Shown here: positions 1 to 8,005 of the stretch, piece by piece | How the letters are laid out: every line of letters begins with the position of its first letter | How positions within the stretch are numbered: position 1 is the stretch's first letter | Origin: an uncultured Clostridia bacterium | GTDB taxonomy: Bacteria > Bacillota > Clostridia > Christensenellales > CAG-138 | Reading direction: 5' to 3' | Assembly (NCBI GenBank): GCA_934633695.1 | Contig: CAKTYT010000006.1 | Coordinates: 6,743 to 70,742 of the forward strand | DNA length: 64,000 bases | Translations under genes and position numbers: made by a program | Notes under the pieces: model-generated | What the model saw: only the letters and a program-made list of their open reading frames with translations | What the model was told of the DNA's origin: nothing | The model's database searches: none

Positions 1-123
1 TCCATCGCAGGCAAAGCAGCCTGAAAATTGAAGAATGAAAACTAATGCCAATACAGCGGTGAGCAATCTTTTTGCAAGCACAGATGCGGGCTTTGAATTT
101 GTTCTATTTTGTTTGCCTTTCAT
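1..123 (-). CDS. Lipoprotein, N-terminal part only (runs off the window)
   Basis: An open frame begins at an ATG at 123 and is still open at the window edge, giving 41 residues. AAGGAG lies six bases before the ATG. The peptide has a basic N-terminus (MKGKQNR), a hydrophobic stretch (LLTAVLALVFIL) and a lipobox FSGC, so it reads as a type II signal peptide of a lipid-anchored extracytoplasmic protein. It follows pgsA on the same strand after a 90-base gap and may be the fourth gene of the poly-gamma-glutamate operon. The functional part lies outside the window, so no role can be assigned; in other species this position often holds a polymer-handling protein, which is only a guess here. Confidence 0.7.
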   Translation of the reverse strand, partial: MKGKQNRTNSKPASVLAKRLLTAVLALVFILQFSGCFACDG

Positions 124-212
124 GCTTTCTCCTTATGTAAAAACTGAAATAAGTTGCTTAAACTTAAACAGTCTTCGTTGATGCAATGTACCACGAAGAC
201 TTTATCACTGAA

Positions 213-1418
213 TTATCCGGGCTGTATCGTTTTAGGCGGCAGCTTTATTATTATACGCCCGTCCACGGTTTCGGTATAATGCTCTGAATCGAGCAGCTTT
301 GTAAGTATACGGTTAATTCGCCGAGTGTAGAAGCCATTTGTTGTAACATGCGGACAGCCGCTCTCTATTCGTATGGGAATTGTCTCAAAAAAGCGTTGTC
401 CATCGGAGGATTCATTATACTGAACAATTATTCCGTCCTTGGTGAAGGTATTGCTCTGGTCCATAATGAAATTGCCGAGGCTGTAAAAAATTATTCCGTT
501 GCCGTATAGCTCGATCGGCTGAACATTGTGTGGGTGCGAGCCGATGACCATATCTGCACCTGCATCAATAATGCTGTGAGCAACCTCCTGCTGCTTGTCG
601 CTCAACTGTGCAGTGTACTCGCTGCCGCTGTGGAGATAAACCACGGTAAGGTCGTTAGCCTGTGCCGAAGCAGTGATGTAGCTGTAAAACATGAAGTGAT
701 TGGTGGTAAGCACTCCACCGTGAGCAGTCTCATTGCTGTAAACGCTTGTTATTGCGATAAAACCGATCTTTACGCCGTCTTCAGTCGCAATCACCGTGTA
801 CGGCGGCAGTTCAGGTTCATCCTTGTCCGGAATGATACCTGCATAAGTCAGTCCAATGCTGTCAAAAAATTTTCGAGAGTTGTCATAGGCCGTCTTACCA
901 TAGTCAAAGCAGTGATCGTTTGCAAACCCGATAACGTCGATACCGGCCGCCTGCATGCTCAGTACGGCCTTTTCACTTGCAATGAGAGGAATGCCGTCAA
1001 GTCGCTTTTGATATTCACTCGTGTCACCGGTGCGGACGGGATTTTCAAGGTTGGCAAAGACATGGTCGGAATTCCTCCAGATGCCGGAAACACCGTCAAA
1101 GAACCTGTCGTATCCGTATTTTTCGCCAACCTGTCCGATGTAACGCCCCAGCATAACATCTCCGATGAAGGTGAGCTGAAGGCCATCGTTCGGAGAACTG
1201 TCGGGGGACTTTACTGCGGAAGCAGATTTAGATTCAACGCTGCCGAGGAAGAACATCAGTGAGAAGAGGACGGCGAAACAAATGAGAGGCACAACAAAGC
1301 CCCTCCGCCGCATGAGACTGCGTCGGTTGCCGATTTGAATCCGTTGTTTGACGGTAAGCTTTTGCAGCGATGCTTCCGTGGCAAATTCCTGATTATGATT
1401 TCTTTCAACCATTGCCAT
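213..1418 (-). CDS. pgsA: Poly-gamma-glutamate synthesis protein, PgsA/CapA family
   Basis: A 401-residue CapA-family protein with a cytoplasmic N-terminus, one membrane segment at about residues 40-60 (GFVVPLICFAVLFSLMFFLG) and a large extracytoplasmic domain of the metallophosphatase-like CapA fold. Visible family motifs are FIGDVMLGRYIG near residue 84, NLENP, GFANDH, HSGSEY and IGSHPHNVQP. In the Bacillus system PgsA works with PgsB and PgsC at the membrane to synthesise and export poly-gamma-glutamate. It is the third gene after pgsB and pgsC, 18 bases downstream of pgsC. Two starts are possible (ATG at 1418 or 1412) behind GAAAGGG. The family assignment is firm; the polymer made (capsular or released, D or L) cannot be read from sequence. 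Confidence 0.9.
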   Translation of the reverse strand: MAMVERNHNQEFATEASLQKLTVKQRIQIGNRRSLMRRRGFVVPLICFAVLFSLMFFLGSVESKSASAVKSPDSSPNDGLQLTFIGDVMLGRYIGQVGEKYGYDRFFDGVSGIWRNSDHVFANLENPVRTGDTSEYQKRLDGIPLIASEKAVLSMQAAGIDVIGFANDHCFDYGKTAYDNSRKFFDSIGLTYAGIIPDKDEPELPPYTVIATEDGVKIGFIAITSVYSNETAHGGVLTTNHFMFYSYITASAQANDLTVVYLHSGSEYTAQLSDKQQEVAHSIIDAGADMVIGSHPHNVQPIELYGNGIIFYSLGNFIMDQSNTFTKDGIIVQYNESSDGQRFFETIPIRIESGCPHVTTNGFYTRRINRILTKLLDSEHYTETVDGRIIIKLPPKTIQPG

Positions 1419-1436
1419 TAAACCCTTTCAATACAC

Positions 1437-1895
1437 TCAGCCGGCAAAGACCGTACTAAGGAGCGTCACAAGTCCGTAAGTTACGAGAGTTGCGGCGAGC
1501 GTTGCCGGGATAGTGTAAAAAACGTTCTGTCTTGAATAGGTGTTTGCAAGCAAGCTGGGAGTGATTGCACCGACACCGCGGAAAGCAACGGTTGCGAACG
1601 GAAAAACGGGGAAAAGAAGCTCAACAATGAGTTTCAAAAACAGTCCCAACAAAAGCGTTACTGCAAATTTACGCTTGCCGAACAGAATCATAAATTTGGG
1701 CAGCACATAATTAACAATGACATAAACCACAATGCTGATCGCAAAGACAAGCACAACGCAGGGTATGTCATCAATTACCATTGCGAGATAACCGGGCACG
1801 ATAAGTCCGCCGCATTGAATTCCGAACAACTCGTCCACGAGCAGACTGATGAGAGTTCCGATTATTATTGCCAAATAAAAATTTGTAACAGTCAT
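1437..1895 (-). CDS. pgsC: Poly-gamma-glutamate synthesis membrane protein PgsC/CapC
   Basis: A 152-residue, almost wholly hydrophobic protein with four to five predicted membrane helices, matching the size and character of PgsC/CapC. The family start NFYLAIIIGTLISLLVDELFG, with the conserved GGLIVPGYLA just after it, is present. I place the start at the ATG at 1895, which overlaps the pgsB stop as ATGA and has AAGAGG in front. A longer reading from 1922 would lie inside pgsB. PgsC forms the membrane part of the poly-gamma-glutamate synthase with PgsB. The overlap suggests coupled translation and a fixed ratio with PgsB. Confidence 0.9.
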   Translation of the reverse strand: MTVTNFYLAIIIGTLISLLVDELFGIQCGGLIVPGYLAMVIDDIPCVVLVFAISIVVYVIVNYVLPKFMILFGKRKFAVTLLLGLFLKLIVELLFPVFPFATVAFRGVGAITPSLLANTYSRQNVFYTIPATLAATLVTYGLVTLLSTVFAG

Positions 1896-3232
1896 TTTAA
1901 CCTCTTGAGATTCTCGCCGCATTCGGGCTTTACTTTTCTTCTGTTTTTCGGAAATGCTTCGGCAAATTTTTCGGAAACAAGCTGAAACATTTTATTGATG
2001 CCGTCTTTTTTCTCTGTAAGGAAAATCGGCTCCGGGAGAGGGATATTTCCGTACCCAAGCAGAGCGTCGAGAATCGGCTCGCCATTGCCGTGTATGTTGC
2101 CGACGCACATCACTATTCTGCCGGGAAGAAGCGGCTTAAGAGCTTCAAGAACCTTTTCGGGTGATTGCTTTTCAAAGTTGATGTACTGAGTGACATTGGG
2201 AAAACGCCCACGTGAGTGAGCTTTGGTTATGTTGCCCGTGCTTTCTCCCGCAGCAACCAGAATTGCATTCGGTATTTTCGGGAAAAAATCTCGAACAAAC
2301 TGTTTGGTCCTGTCAACCCTGTCGGGACGGCAATTCATAAGTATGACCGGGTTTGCCGCCAGGTCGGGCTTTTCGCTGCAAACAATGTCCCAAATGTCAA
2401 GCGATGAAGAGGGTTCGTTTGCGGCAAAAGCGTTTACAACGCAGCAATCGCCGTCATGAAGGTGCATATCATAGAATCTCAACGCACCGGGGTCTGCATG
2501 TGCCTTGAGCATTGCTGAAAGAGCCGTTTCACGGTCAATGCCGAGGGCATCTGCGGCGGCAAGGGCGACCGAACAGTTGCGTGGAAAAAGTCTGTAGTCA
2601 AACTGCTTCAGGTATTCATCGGAGACGGCACTATCGTCTGCAACAAACGCCCTTGTACCGCGTTTATCCGCAACATCCTTGAAATACTCGGTGTATTCAC
2701 AATCGGGAACGACAACAGAACCATTGTAAGGGATAGTATCCGCGAATGCCCATGCGATTTGGTCCGTTGTGGGTCCCATCTCGTCAAGGTGATCTTCAAG
2801 GACATTTGTAATTACAGTCAGTCCGGCATTAATGATCTGGTGCTGATACACACGCTGGTAGTCGGGTCGAACGGCCATGCATTCGCAAACGAGGGCATCT
2901 GCACCACATTTAACGGCTTCACGAATGACCTGGATTTGTTCTGAAATCGTCACACCATGCGGGCGGCGAACGACATCCTGCTCGCTATCCGAATTCCAAA
3001 AAATCATTCTTGCAGCGGTACCGGTGGTCTTACCGACAACGTGATAGCCGGCTTCGGCGAGGATCGCTGTAATAAGCCTTGTTGTAGTTGATTTGCCGCG
3101 GATACCGTTTACATTAACGGCAATGCGGAGCTTTTTTCGGTTTGATTCGTTCTTTCGCTTCTCGATATTGCCGAGGATGATCAGCAGCACGAGACTGAAC
3201 GCACAAACACACAAGGGCAATAGGTTTTCCAT
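1892..3232 (-). CDS. pgsB: Poly-gamma-glutamate synthase ATP-grasping subunit PgsB/CapB (Mur ligase-like)
   Basis: A 446-residue protein with an N-terminal membrane helix (about residues 4-22), then a Mur-ligase-type ATP-binding domain with the P-loop GIRGKSTTTR at about residues 43-52, and further family motifs EQIQVIREAV, VCECMAVRP and TNVLEDHLDEMGPT. In CapB/PgsB this domain activates the gamma-carboxyl of glutamate with ATP and adds residues to the growing chain. It is the first gene of the operon, transcribed from a TTGCAT-17-TATAAT promoter about 220 bases upstream. The ribosome site in front of the ATG is weak (GAAAG). The protein is of normal family length and all key motifs are intact. 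Confidence 0.93.
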   Translation of the reverse strand: MENLLPLCVCAFSLVLLIILGNIEKRKNESNRKKLRIAVNVNGIRGKSTTTRLITAILAEAGYHVVGKTTGTAARMIFWNSDSEQDVVRRPHGVTISEQIQVIREAVKCGADALVCECMAVRPDYQRVYQHQIINAGLTVITNVLEDHLDEMGPTTDQIAWAFADTIPYNGSVVVPDCEYTEYFKDVADKRGTRAFVADDSAVSDEYLKQFDYRLFPRNCSVALAAADALGIDRETALSAMLKAHADPGALRFYDMHLHDGDCCVVNAFAANEPSSSLDIWDIVCSEKPDLAANPVILMNCRPDRVDRTKQFVRDFFPKIPNAILVAAGESTGNITKAHSRGRFPNVTQYINFEKQSPEKVLEALKPLLPGRIVMCVGNIHGNGEPILDALLGYGNIPLPEPIFLTEKKDGINKMFQLVSEKFAEAFPKNRRKVKPECGENLKRLK

Positions 3233-3510
3233 CTTTCAACTAAGCACTTTCGTTACAAATAGCATAAGGAAAACATGCTCGGTTCGGGCGGAAAAATGAA
3301 CCGAAACAATAGAGGGAACCATGAGCTTCAATGCACAGCCAAAGAACAAAAAAGCCTACCTGGTTGTGCAGCAACTGCCCGTTTGCATGCGGGCAAAGCT
3401 GCCCTTTCGACAAATAGTTCTCCATTTTAGGCATATCTCCCAAATTTTAACAGCATTATAACATAAAACATGACGCTATGCAAGCACCAAATTTTACCGA
3501 AATTTTTCGT
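3233..3510 (-). promoter_or_regulatory. Promoter and about 220-base leader of the pgsBCA operon
   Basis: Read on the minus strand, TTGCAT (3478-3483), a 17-base spacer and TATAAT (3455-3460) form a strong sigma-A-type promoter. The transcript would carry a long untranslated leader before pgsB. It contains GCCCG/CGGGC arms and a GTAGGC followed by six T residues around 3346-3356, which may be an attenuator. TTGTCGAA, an exact match to the Spo0A box, sits at 3406-3413, about 45 bases downstream of the -10. A 67-codon open frame in the leader is not convincing. The promoter is clear; the regulation is inferred. Confidence 0.6.
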
Positions 3511-4176
3511 TTATGAAACACCGACAACAACTCCCAAAATCGCACTTGCGGAATCGGATTCGACCGTATAAAGACCGACGCTGATGCCGGAAGATTTTTT
3601 ACTAAAAGGTGTCCTATCCTTGCAGGCTTCGGCAATCTTGTCGATCAAAATGCTTTTATCCGCATTGCTCAAAGCTTTTTTCGTATCAAATTTTTCGGCG
3701 GAATAGTAGAAAAAATCACTCAACAGTTCCAAATTTACGCTCATTCGTTCTCTGCACTTTTTGTTAATTTGTTTGGCAATTTCATCATCGGTCGTTGTGC
3801 CGTCATAGTAAAAGAATCTCAACCGGAGCTCTGCCCATTTTACTTGTCCAAATGAATCGGTTGATAAAATTAATTTGCCGTAATTCTCAATTTCACCGCA
3901 GGAAACAGCATATTCAAACTCGTTGTCCGTGCCGCCGGTTCTTTTAAAGCCGCAATTGTTCAATGATACTTTTAATCCACGTACAAAATCATTCAACGAT
4001 GGATACAGTCTCGAGGTCGGGACTGCTGTAGGATAGCTTTGTTTGCCGTCAGGGTCGGTTTCTGTATAATAGTCCCTCTTGATCCCGAAGAAAAGCATTG
4101 CTCCGCCGGAAAAAAACACGAGAATTGCGATCAATATAAATTGAATGTCGTTCTGCGTCAGTTTGCCCCGCTTCAT
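3511..4176 (-). CDS. Single-pass membrane protein of unknown function
   Basis: A 221-residue protein with a short charged N-terminus, one membrane helix (about residues 11-30, FILIAILVFFSGGAMLFFGI) and an extracytoplasmic domain of about 190 residues with mixed secondary structure and no motif I recognise. The last 15 residues (SASAILGVVVGVS) are small and hydrophobic. AGGGAG lies seven bases before the ATG, and a near-consensus promoter precedes it, so it is a real, separately transcribed gene. Its neighbours (Spo0A-like regulator upstream, pgs operon downstream) do not define a job. Confidence 0.75.
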   Translation of the reverse strand: MKRGKLTQNDIQFILIAILVFFSGGAMLFFGIKRDYYTETDPDGKQSYPTAVPTSRLYPSLNDFVRGLKVSLNNCGFKRTGGTDNEFEYAVSCGEIENYGKLILSTDSFGQVKWAELRLRFFYYDGTTTDDEIAKQINKKCRERMSVNLELLSDFFYYSAEKFDTKKALSNADKSILIDKIAEACKDRTPFSKKSSGISVGLYTVESDSASAILGVVVGVS

Positions 4177-4209
4177 TCTGCATCTCCCTAGGTATAAAAT
4201 ACTGACGAA

Positions 4210-4238
4210 ATAATAACATATTTAGCGTATATTGTCAA
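4210..4238 (-). promoter_or_regulatory. Promoter of the 221-residue membrane protein gene
   Basis: On the minus strand TTGACA (4233-4238), 17 bases, TATTAT (4210-4215). The start codon of the gene lies about 34 bases downstream of the -10, leaving a short leader with the ribosome site AGGGAG. Confidence 0.75.
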
Positions 4239-4348
4239 TTGCTTTTGCGTGTTGCACATCGGATAGGCTTTGCCGATGCTGTTAAATGCGAGCTTGAAAA
4301 TTGTGTTGTGAATGAGAATTGGTACTGATATGTGCATATTTTGCAGGC

Positions 4349-4424
4349 TGATCATGAGGATGCTGCCTGCATAGTCTCTAACCGTAAAACACATTACGCT
4401 GCAAAAGCAGCATCCTCATGATCA
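4349..4424. repeat. Perfect 18-bp inverted repeat with 40-base loop
   Basis: The arms at 4349-4366 and 4407-4424 are exact reverse complements over 18 bases (left arm begins TGATCATGAGG, ends GATGCTGC). The 40-base loop has no open frame of note. It lies in the 309-base gap between the Spo0A-like gene and the next minus-strand gene. There is no T-run on either side, so it is not a normal intrinsic terminator. It could be a strong RNA hairpin at the end of the spo0A-like mRNA or the remnant of a miniature inverted-repeat element. Confidence 0.8.
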
Positions 4425-4485
4425 ACTAACTATTCTTCAATTTGCGTGCATTGACTGCTTTCTGAAGAAAAAGACCTCACGAGTG

Positions 4486-5358
4486 TCAGTCTAAAGGAAG
4501 ATTGCCGTTCAATTTCCGGCTCTTTTCCTTAAGATGCTGAGCAATCATCCTTATGAATTCGGAATTCGTGGGTTTGCCTCTGTTTTCGTCAAGTGTATTG
4601 CCGAACAGCTCGTACTGCGAGTAGATACTTCCCCTCGTCCATGCCCATTCGATAGCGTAACGGATGGCTTTTTCGACCGCAGCCTTGGTCGTCTTATTGA
4701 AAAGTGCGGTGAACTCATAAAGCTCATCTATAGTCATTTCATATCCAAGTTCAAGCAGAGAGAGAATCTGGCGGAGGTAAAGAGTCCCTTTAAGTCCGCT
4801 GCTGAGACTGAGTGGAGTCAAGATGGCATCGAGCATGCCGTCCTCATACTTCATTGCACTTTCCACTTCCCGAAAAAAAAGGCGGTTATCCATCCATTTC
4901 TGTATCTCGTCCAGCGTATTACTGTGCCTTTCGGTAAGTGATTCCGCATATTTGTCAAGTATTTTTACTGCCACTTCGCAAACGCCGGCGTTGGGGTCGA
5001 TGATGTTGAATTTTTTGAATCTCGCATCATTCGCCATGTTCTCCGCAACGATGAAAACAATCATGTTTCTCTTGAAAAGATTAAATTTCAGCAAATTATC
5101 CGATAAAGTAAAATCATCGAAAAATTTCCTGCTCATAATGAGGATGTCCGGAGTTTCATCCACAAAGGTATTCAACAGCTCATATGTGTTCCGTATAATT
5201 GGAAGACAGTAAACCGTGCCGTTCACCTCATCCATAAGTGCCTTCGCAAATTCTCTTCCATCAGGCATTGATATTGCTTCCCCGGCGAAAGCCAAGCTTA
5301 TTGATGCCAGATGCGAGTAAATATACTTGGTTTTTTTATCCTGTTCTATAGGCTGCAC
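4486..5358 (-). CDS. Spo0A-like transcription factor with a degenerate receiver domain
   Basis: The last 100 residues match the Spo0A effector domain: LRQILSLLELG, then VEKAIRYAIEWAWTRG, LFG and KPTNSEFIRMIAQHL, the recognition-helix region and signature end of Spo0A. The first 130 residues have the length of a receiver domain, but the phosphoacceptor position is serine (PDILIMSRK, Ser76) where Spo0A has Asp, and the acidic pocket is only partly kept (SMPDGRE). I choose GTG at 5358, preceded by AGAGGTGA at seven bases, giving 290 residues; the longer ATG frame from 5520 would run into the aminopeptidase gene and has no ribosome site. It probably binds 0A-type boxes without phosphorylation control. 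It is likely a paralogue rather than the master sporulation regulator, since spoIVB is not adjacent. Confidence 0.8.
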   Translation of the reverse strand: MQPIEQDKKTKYIYSHLASISLAFAGEAISMPDGREFAKALMDEVNGTVYCLPIIRNTYELLNTFVDETPDILIMSRKFFDDFTLSDNLLKFNLFKRNMIVFIVAENMANDARFKKFNIIDPNAGVCEVAVKILDKYAESLTERHSNTLDEIQKWMDNRLFFREVESAMKYEDGMLDAILTPLSLSSGLKGTLYLRQILSLLELGYEMTIDELYEFTALFNKTTKAAVEKAIRYAIEWAWTRGSIYSQYELFGNTLDENRGKPTNSEFIRMIAQHLKEKSRKLNGNLPLD

Positions 5359-5410
5359 CGTTCGCTCACCTCTTGATTTTATTCGACCTTTTTGTTTAAT
5401 CTCCATGTAT

Positions 5411-5457
5411 GCAAGCAGAGCAGAAACAAGCAATTTGCTTGCACCCGCTCTGCTTAT
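5411..5457. terminator. Stem-loop between the aminopeptidase and Spo0A-like genes
   Basis: AAGCAGAGC (5413-5421) pairs with GCTCTGCTT (5447-5455), with an inner CAAGCAA/TTGCTTG pairing, giving a long nearly continuous hairpin. It lies just after the aminopeptidase stop on the minus strand. There is no strong T-run, so termination may be partial or the hairpin may protect the 3' end. Confidence 0.5.
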
Positions 5458-5470
5458 ATTTTGTATAGAT

Positions 5471-6697
5471 TTAAATGACGAAATTGCCGTTTTCAAATAC
5501 GGAAATCTTTCTTCCGTCATGGGTAATTCCGACTATGGACAGATCACTGGTGCCGACCATGAAATCGCAGTGCTGAATACTGGAATTGAGCCCTGCTGCT
5601 TTAAGCTCTTCGCGGCTCATTTTGTCACCGTCCTTGACGCAGGGGTATGCTGCACCGAATGCAAAGTGACAGGAAGCATTTTCGTCAAACAGAGTGTTAT
5701 AGAATAGAACACCGCTGTTGGAAATAGGAGAATCGTACTGTACGAGTGCAACCTCACCAAAACGCTTTGCTCCGTCATCGATGGAAATTGCCTGCTTGAG
5801 GAATTCCTCCCCTTTTTCGGCGTGAACATCAGTAATTACGCCGTCCTTGAGAATCATATAGAAACCGTCAATGACGTTGCCGCCCTCAACGAGAGGCTTT
5901 GATGCAACGACTTTGCCATTTACGCCGTCGAGCTTCGGGGCGGTAAACACTTCCTCGGTAGGCATATTTGCAACAAATTCGATTCCGCTCTTGCTGAATT
6001 CCGAGCCTGCCATCCAGATATGGTTTTCAGGAAGCTCAACCATGAGGTCTGTTCCGAGCGAATTGGTGTAATGGAGGAACTTAAAATTGTACTCGTTGAG
6101 CTTTTCACGTTTTTCTCTGAGGTAGTCGCAGTGCTGACGCCATCTTTCAACTGCACCGCCGGCAGCATTTATCCTGACTGCCTTAAAGATTTCGTCCCAA
6201 AGCTTTGCCATGGCCTCGTCTTCCGATAGGTCGGGGAAGACCTTTTTTGCCCACGACGGAACGGGTATGCTTGCAATGCACCAGGGGAATTCGCTGTTCA
6301 TCAGCATATCATAATATTCGCGATTTGCCTCGCCCTCGGCCTTACCTTTCCTGTCGAGCCTGTCGGGGTCAACCCCCTTAAGATTTTCGGGGTCGGAAGC
6401 GGAAATGCTAAGCCTTGCAGCTCCGAGCTTCGCCTGCCCGAGGTTGCGATCTGCGTCCCATTGAAAAACATTGTCAAATACTTCATCGTCGGCATTAAGG
6501 TAGAACTGACGTGTAACAAAATCATCATTCCACTGCATAATGACCTGCTTTGCCCCCGCTTCATAAGCCGACTTAACACAGAGCCTTGCAAATTCCGCAC
6601 ATGAAACCGGTGCGTTTATGACAACGTATTGTCCTTTTTGTACGTTAAGCCCCACTTCAACAAGAAGCCTTGCATACTCTTCAAGCATGTTTATCAT
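5471..6697 (-). CDS. Aminopeptidase, M29 family (AmpS/PepS type)
   Basis: A 408-residue M29 metallo-aminopeptidase. Visible family features: the N-terminal block YARLLVEVGLNVQKGQYVVINAPV, the central HYTNSLGTDLMVELPENHIWMAG, EEVFTAP, then DEGAKRFGEVALVQYDSPIS-type region, HFAFGAAYP and HCDFMVG near the C-terminus, which carry the Glu, His, Tyr and Asp residues that bind the two metal ions. It removes N-terminal residues from peptides in the cytosol and would feed peptide-derived amino acids, including glutamate, to catabolism. The start at 6697 is set by AAAGGAAG eight bases upstream. A good promoter lies about 150 bases further up. Confidence 0.92.
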   Translation of the reverse strand: MINMLEEYARLLVEVGLNVQKGQYVVINAPVSCAEFARLCVKSAYEAGAKQVIMQWNDDFVTRQFYLNADDEVFDNVFQWDADRNLGQAKLGAARLSISASDPENLKGVDPDRLDRKGKAEGEANREYYDMLMNSEFPWCIASIPVPSWAKKVFPDLSEDEAMAKLWDEIFKAVRINAAGGAVERWRQHCDYLREKREKLNEYNFKFLHYTNSLGTDLMVELPENHIWMAGSEFSKSGIEFVANMPTEEVFTAPKLDGVNGKVVASKPLVEGGNVIDGFYMILKDGVITDVHAEKGEEFLKQAISIDDGAKRFGEVALVQYDSPISNSGVLFYNTLFDENASCHFAFGAAYPCVKDGDKMSREELKAAGLNSSIQHCDFMVGTSDLSIVGITHDGRKISVFENGNFVI

Positions 6698-7041
6698 TTG
6701 AAAACTTCCTTTCAGCAATTTTTCAAAACGTTAATCTCGGGATTTTGTCCTCGAGAACACATTGTGCAAAAAAGCAGGGGACAACTGCCGCAATTCCTTT
6801 GATTTAAGGAAGGCTTTTTGTTCCCTTTTCTATTTTGCCCTTTTCAAATATAGCACTGATTTCAATTGTTGTCAAGAATAGTTTTGCACCGTTATTGAGG
6901 TAAATTTTAAGGCTGAAGGCATGAATTTTTTGTGTCGGTGCGTAAATGTGTACATACCGCACGGTTTTGAAGCCCATTAAGGCATTTTTGGGGCTGCTGC
7001 GGACAACTATCTTTTGCAGCAACCCCAAATACATACGACGA
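6698..7041 (-). promoter_or_regulatory. Intergenic region: aminopeptidase promoter, leader and upstream stem-loop
   Basis: No convincing gene in this 344-base gap. On the minus strand TTGACA (6870-6875), 17 bases, TATATT (6847-6852) form the aminopeptidase promoter. The leader holds TTCCTT/AAGGAA arms and a weak GCAG/CTGC hairpin followed by six T (6772-6793), which could attenuate. Further on, GGGGCTGCTGC (6990-7000) and GCAGCAACCCC (7016-7026) form an 11-bp stem after the DUF4097 gene; it lacks a T-run on the minus strand, so it is terminator-like only. Confidence 0.6.
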
Positions 7042-8004
7042 TTACTCTATACTGAGGTCAATATCGCCCGTATCAGAGGTAATTTCGCATTTGCCGCCGG
7101 TTAGGGTTTTCGGAACTTTTACATGACCTGTTGAGGTATCGATGAGGAAGATCTTATCCGAAAGCAGTGTGCCCGTTACGTTTCCGGTACCTGTTTTTAC
7201 GGTGATCGAGCCTGCATCACAGCCATCGAACACGATGTCGCCAGTAGTCCTTTCAATTTCAAGTGAATCAAATGCAATCACGTTCGTGAGCTTTACATTT
7301 CCTGTAGTGCCGGTTGAACTGAAAACGTTGCAGCGGATGTCGGTCAGACGAATTCCGCCGGTAGACGTTCGGATTTCAAACTCGGTGTTTATGTCAGAAT
7401 CGATGACTTCAATGTTTCCTGTTGAGGTAGAGAGAATGGCTTTCTTCGCTTTAATGGAACTAGGGCTGATTTTTCCGGTACTTACTCCGATTTTTAGTTC
7501 TCCCGAAACGGAAGCAAGGCAGTTGATATCTGCGGTTTCTCCCCTTATGGTAAGACTGTCAAAGACAAAGTCCGCCGGAATATCGACATCACCGGTGGTC
7601 GATTCGATGTCTAGGGAGTTGTACTCGTTTTCGGAAAGGAAAACAGTGATCTTCGTCTTGCCGGCAGAGAAGTTAAAGAAATTATACCAGCTACCCGCTC
7701 TGTCAACGCTGATGCGAAGAGTATTATCTTCGACAGAAACGGCATAGCTGACGTTTTCTGTCTCATAGCAGGTAATTTTGCAGTTATCGTCCTCTGCCTT
7801 TTTAAAGAATATACGTGCGGTGTCAGAGTCAATGACAATTTTGTCGAAGGTTTCGTTGATCGTATGTATTTTTTCTTCACTGCGCGAGGTGTCAAGTCTG
7901 CCGAAATCAAAGCCGAGTGCACACATTGCACCGAAAAAAATCAGAATCCCGGCAATAAGAAGAATGAGGGCAGTGATAAGAAGCTTTTTCGTTGATGTTT
8001 TCAT
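7042..8004 (-). CDS. DUF4097-family beta-repeat membrane protein
   Basis: A 320-residue protein: one N-terminal membrane helix (about residues 8-30), then a repetitive beta-solenoid of the DUF4097 type. The repeat unit of about 20-25 residues carries the recurring phrase (T/S)TG(D/N)I or STGKI (GDVDIP, TGKISPS, TGNIEVID, TGGIRLTD, TGNVKLTN, TGDIVFDG, TGNVTGT, TGHVKVP, TGDIDLS). It is the last gene of a PadR-DUF1700-DUF4097 operon, a grouping found widely in Bacillota. The usual role is unknown, with envelope-stress sensing or adhesion proposed for relatives. The start has AGGAGA seven bases before it. Confidence 0.88.
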   Translation of the reverse strand: MKTSTKKLLITALILLIAGILIFFGAMCALGFDFGRLDTSRSEEKIHTINETFDKIVIDSDTARIFFKKAEDDNCKITCYETENVSYAVSVEDNTLRISVDRAGSWYNFFNFSAGKTKITVFLSENEYNSLDIESTTGDVDIPADFVFDSLTIRGETADINCLASVSGELKIGVSTGKISPSSIKAKKAILSTSTGNIEVIDSDINTEFEIRTSTGGIRLTDIRCNVFSSTGTTGNVKLTNVIAFDSLEIERTTGDIVFDGCDAGSITVKTGTGNVTGTLLSDKIFLIDTSTGHVKVPKTLTGGKCEITSDTGDIDLSIE

Positions 8005-8005
8005 T

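Noticed and set aside
3240..3443. 67-codon open frame in the pgsB leader
   Set aside because: No ribosome site, unusual composition, and it overlaps predicted RNA structure.
6804..7034. 76-codon minus-strand open frame
   Set aside because: Overlaps the aminopeptidase promoter and a stem-loop; no ribosome site or recognisable features.
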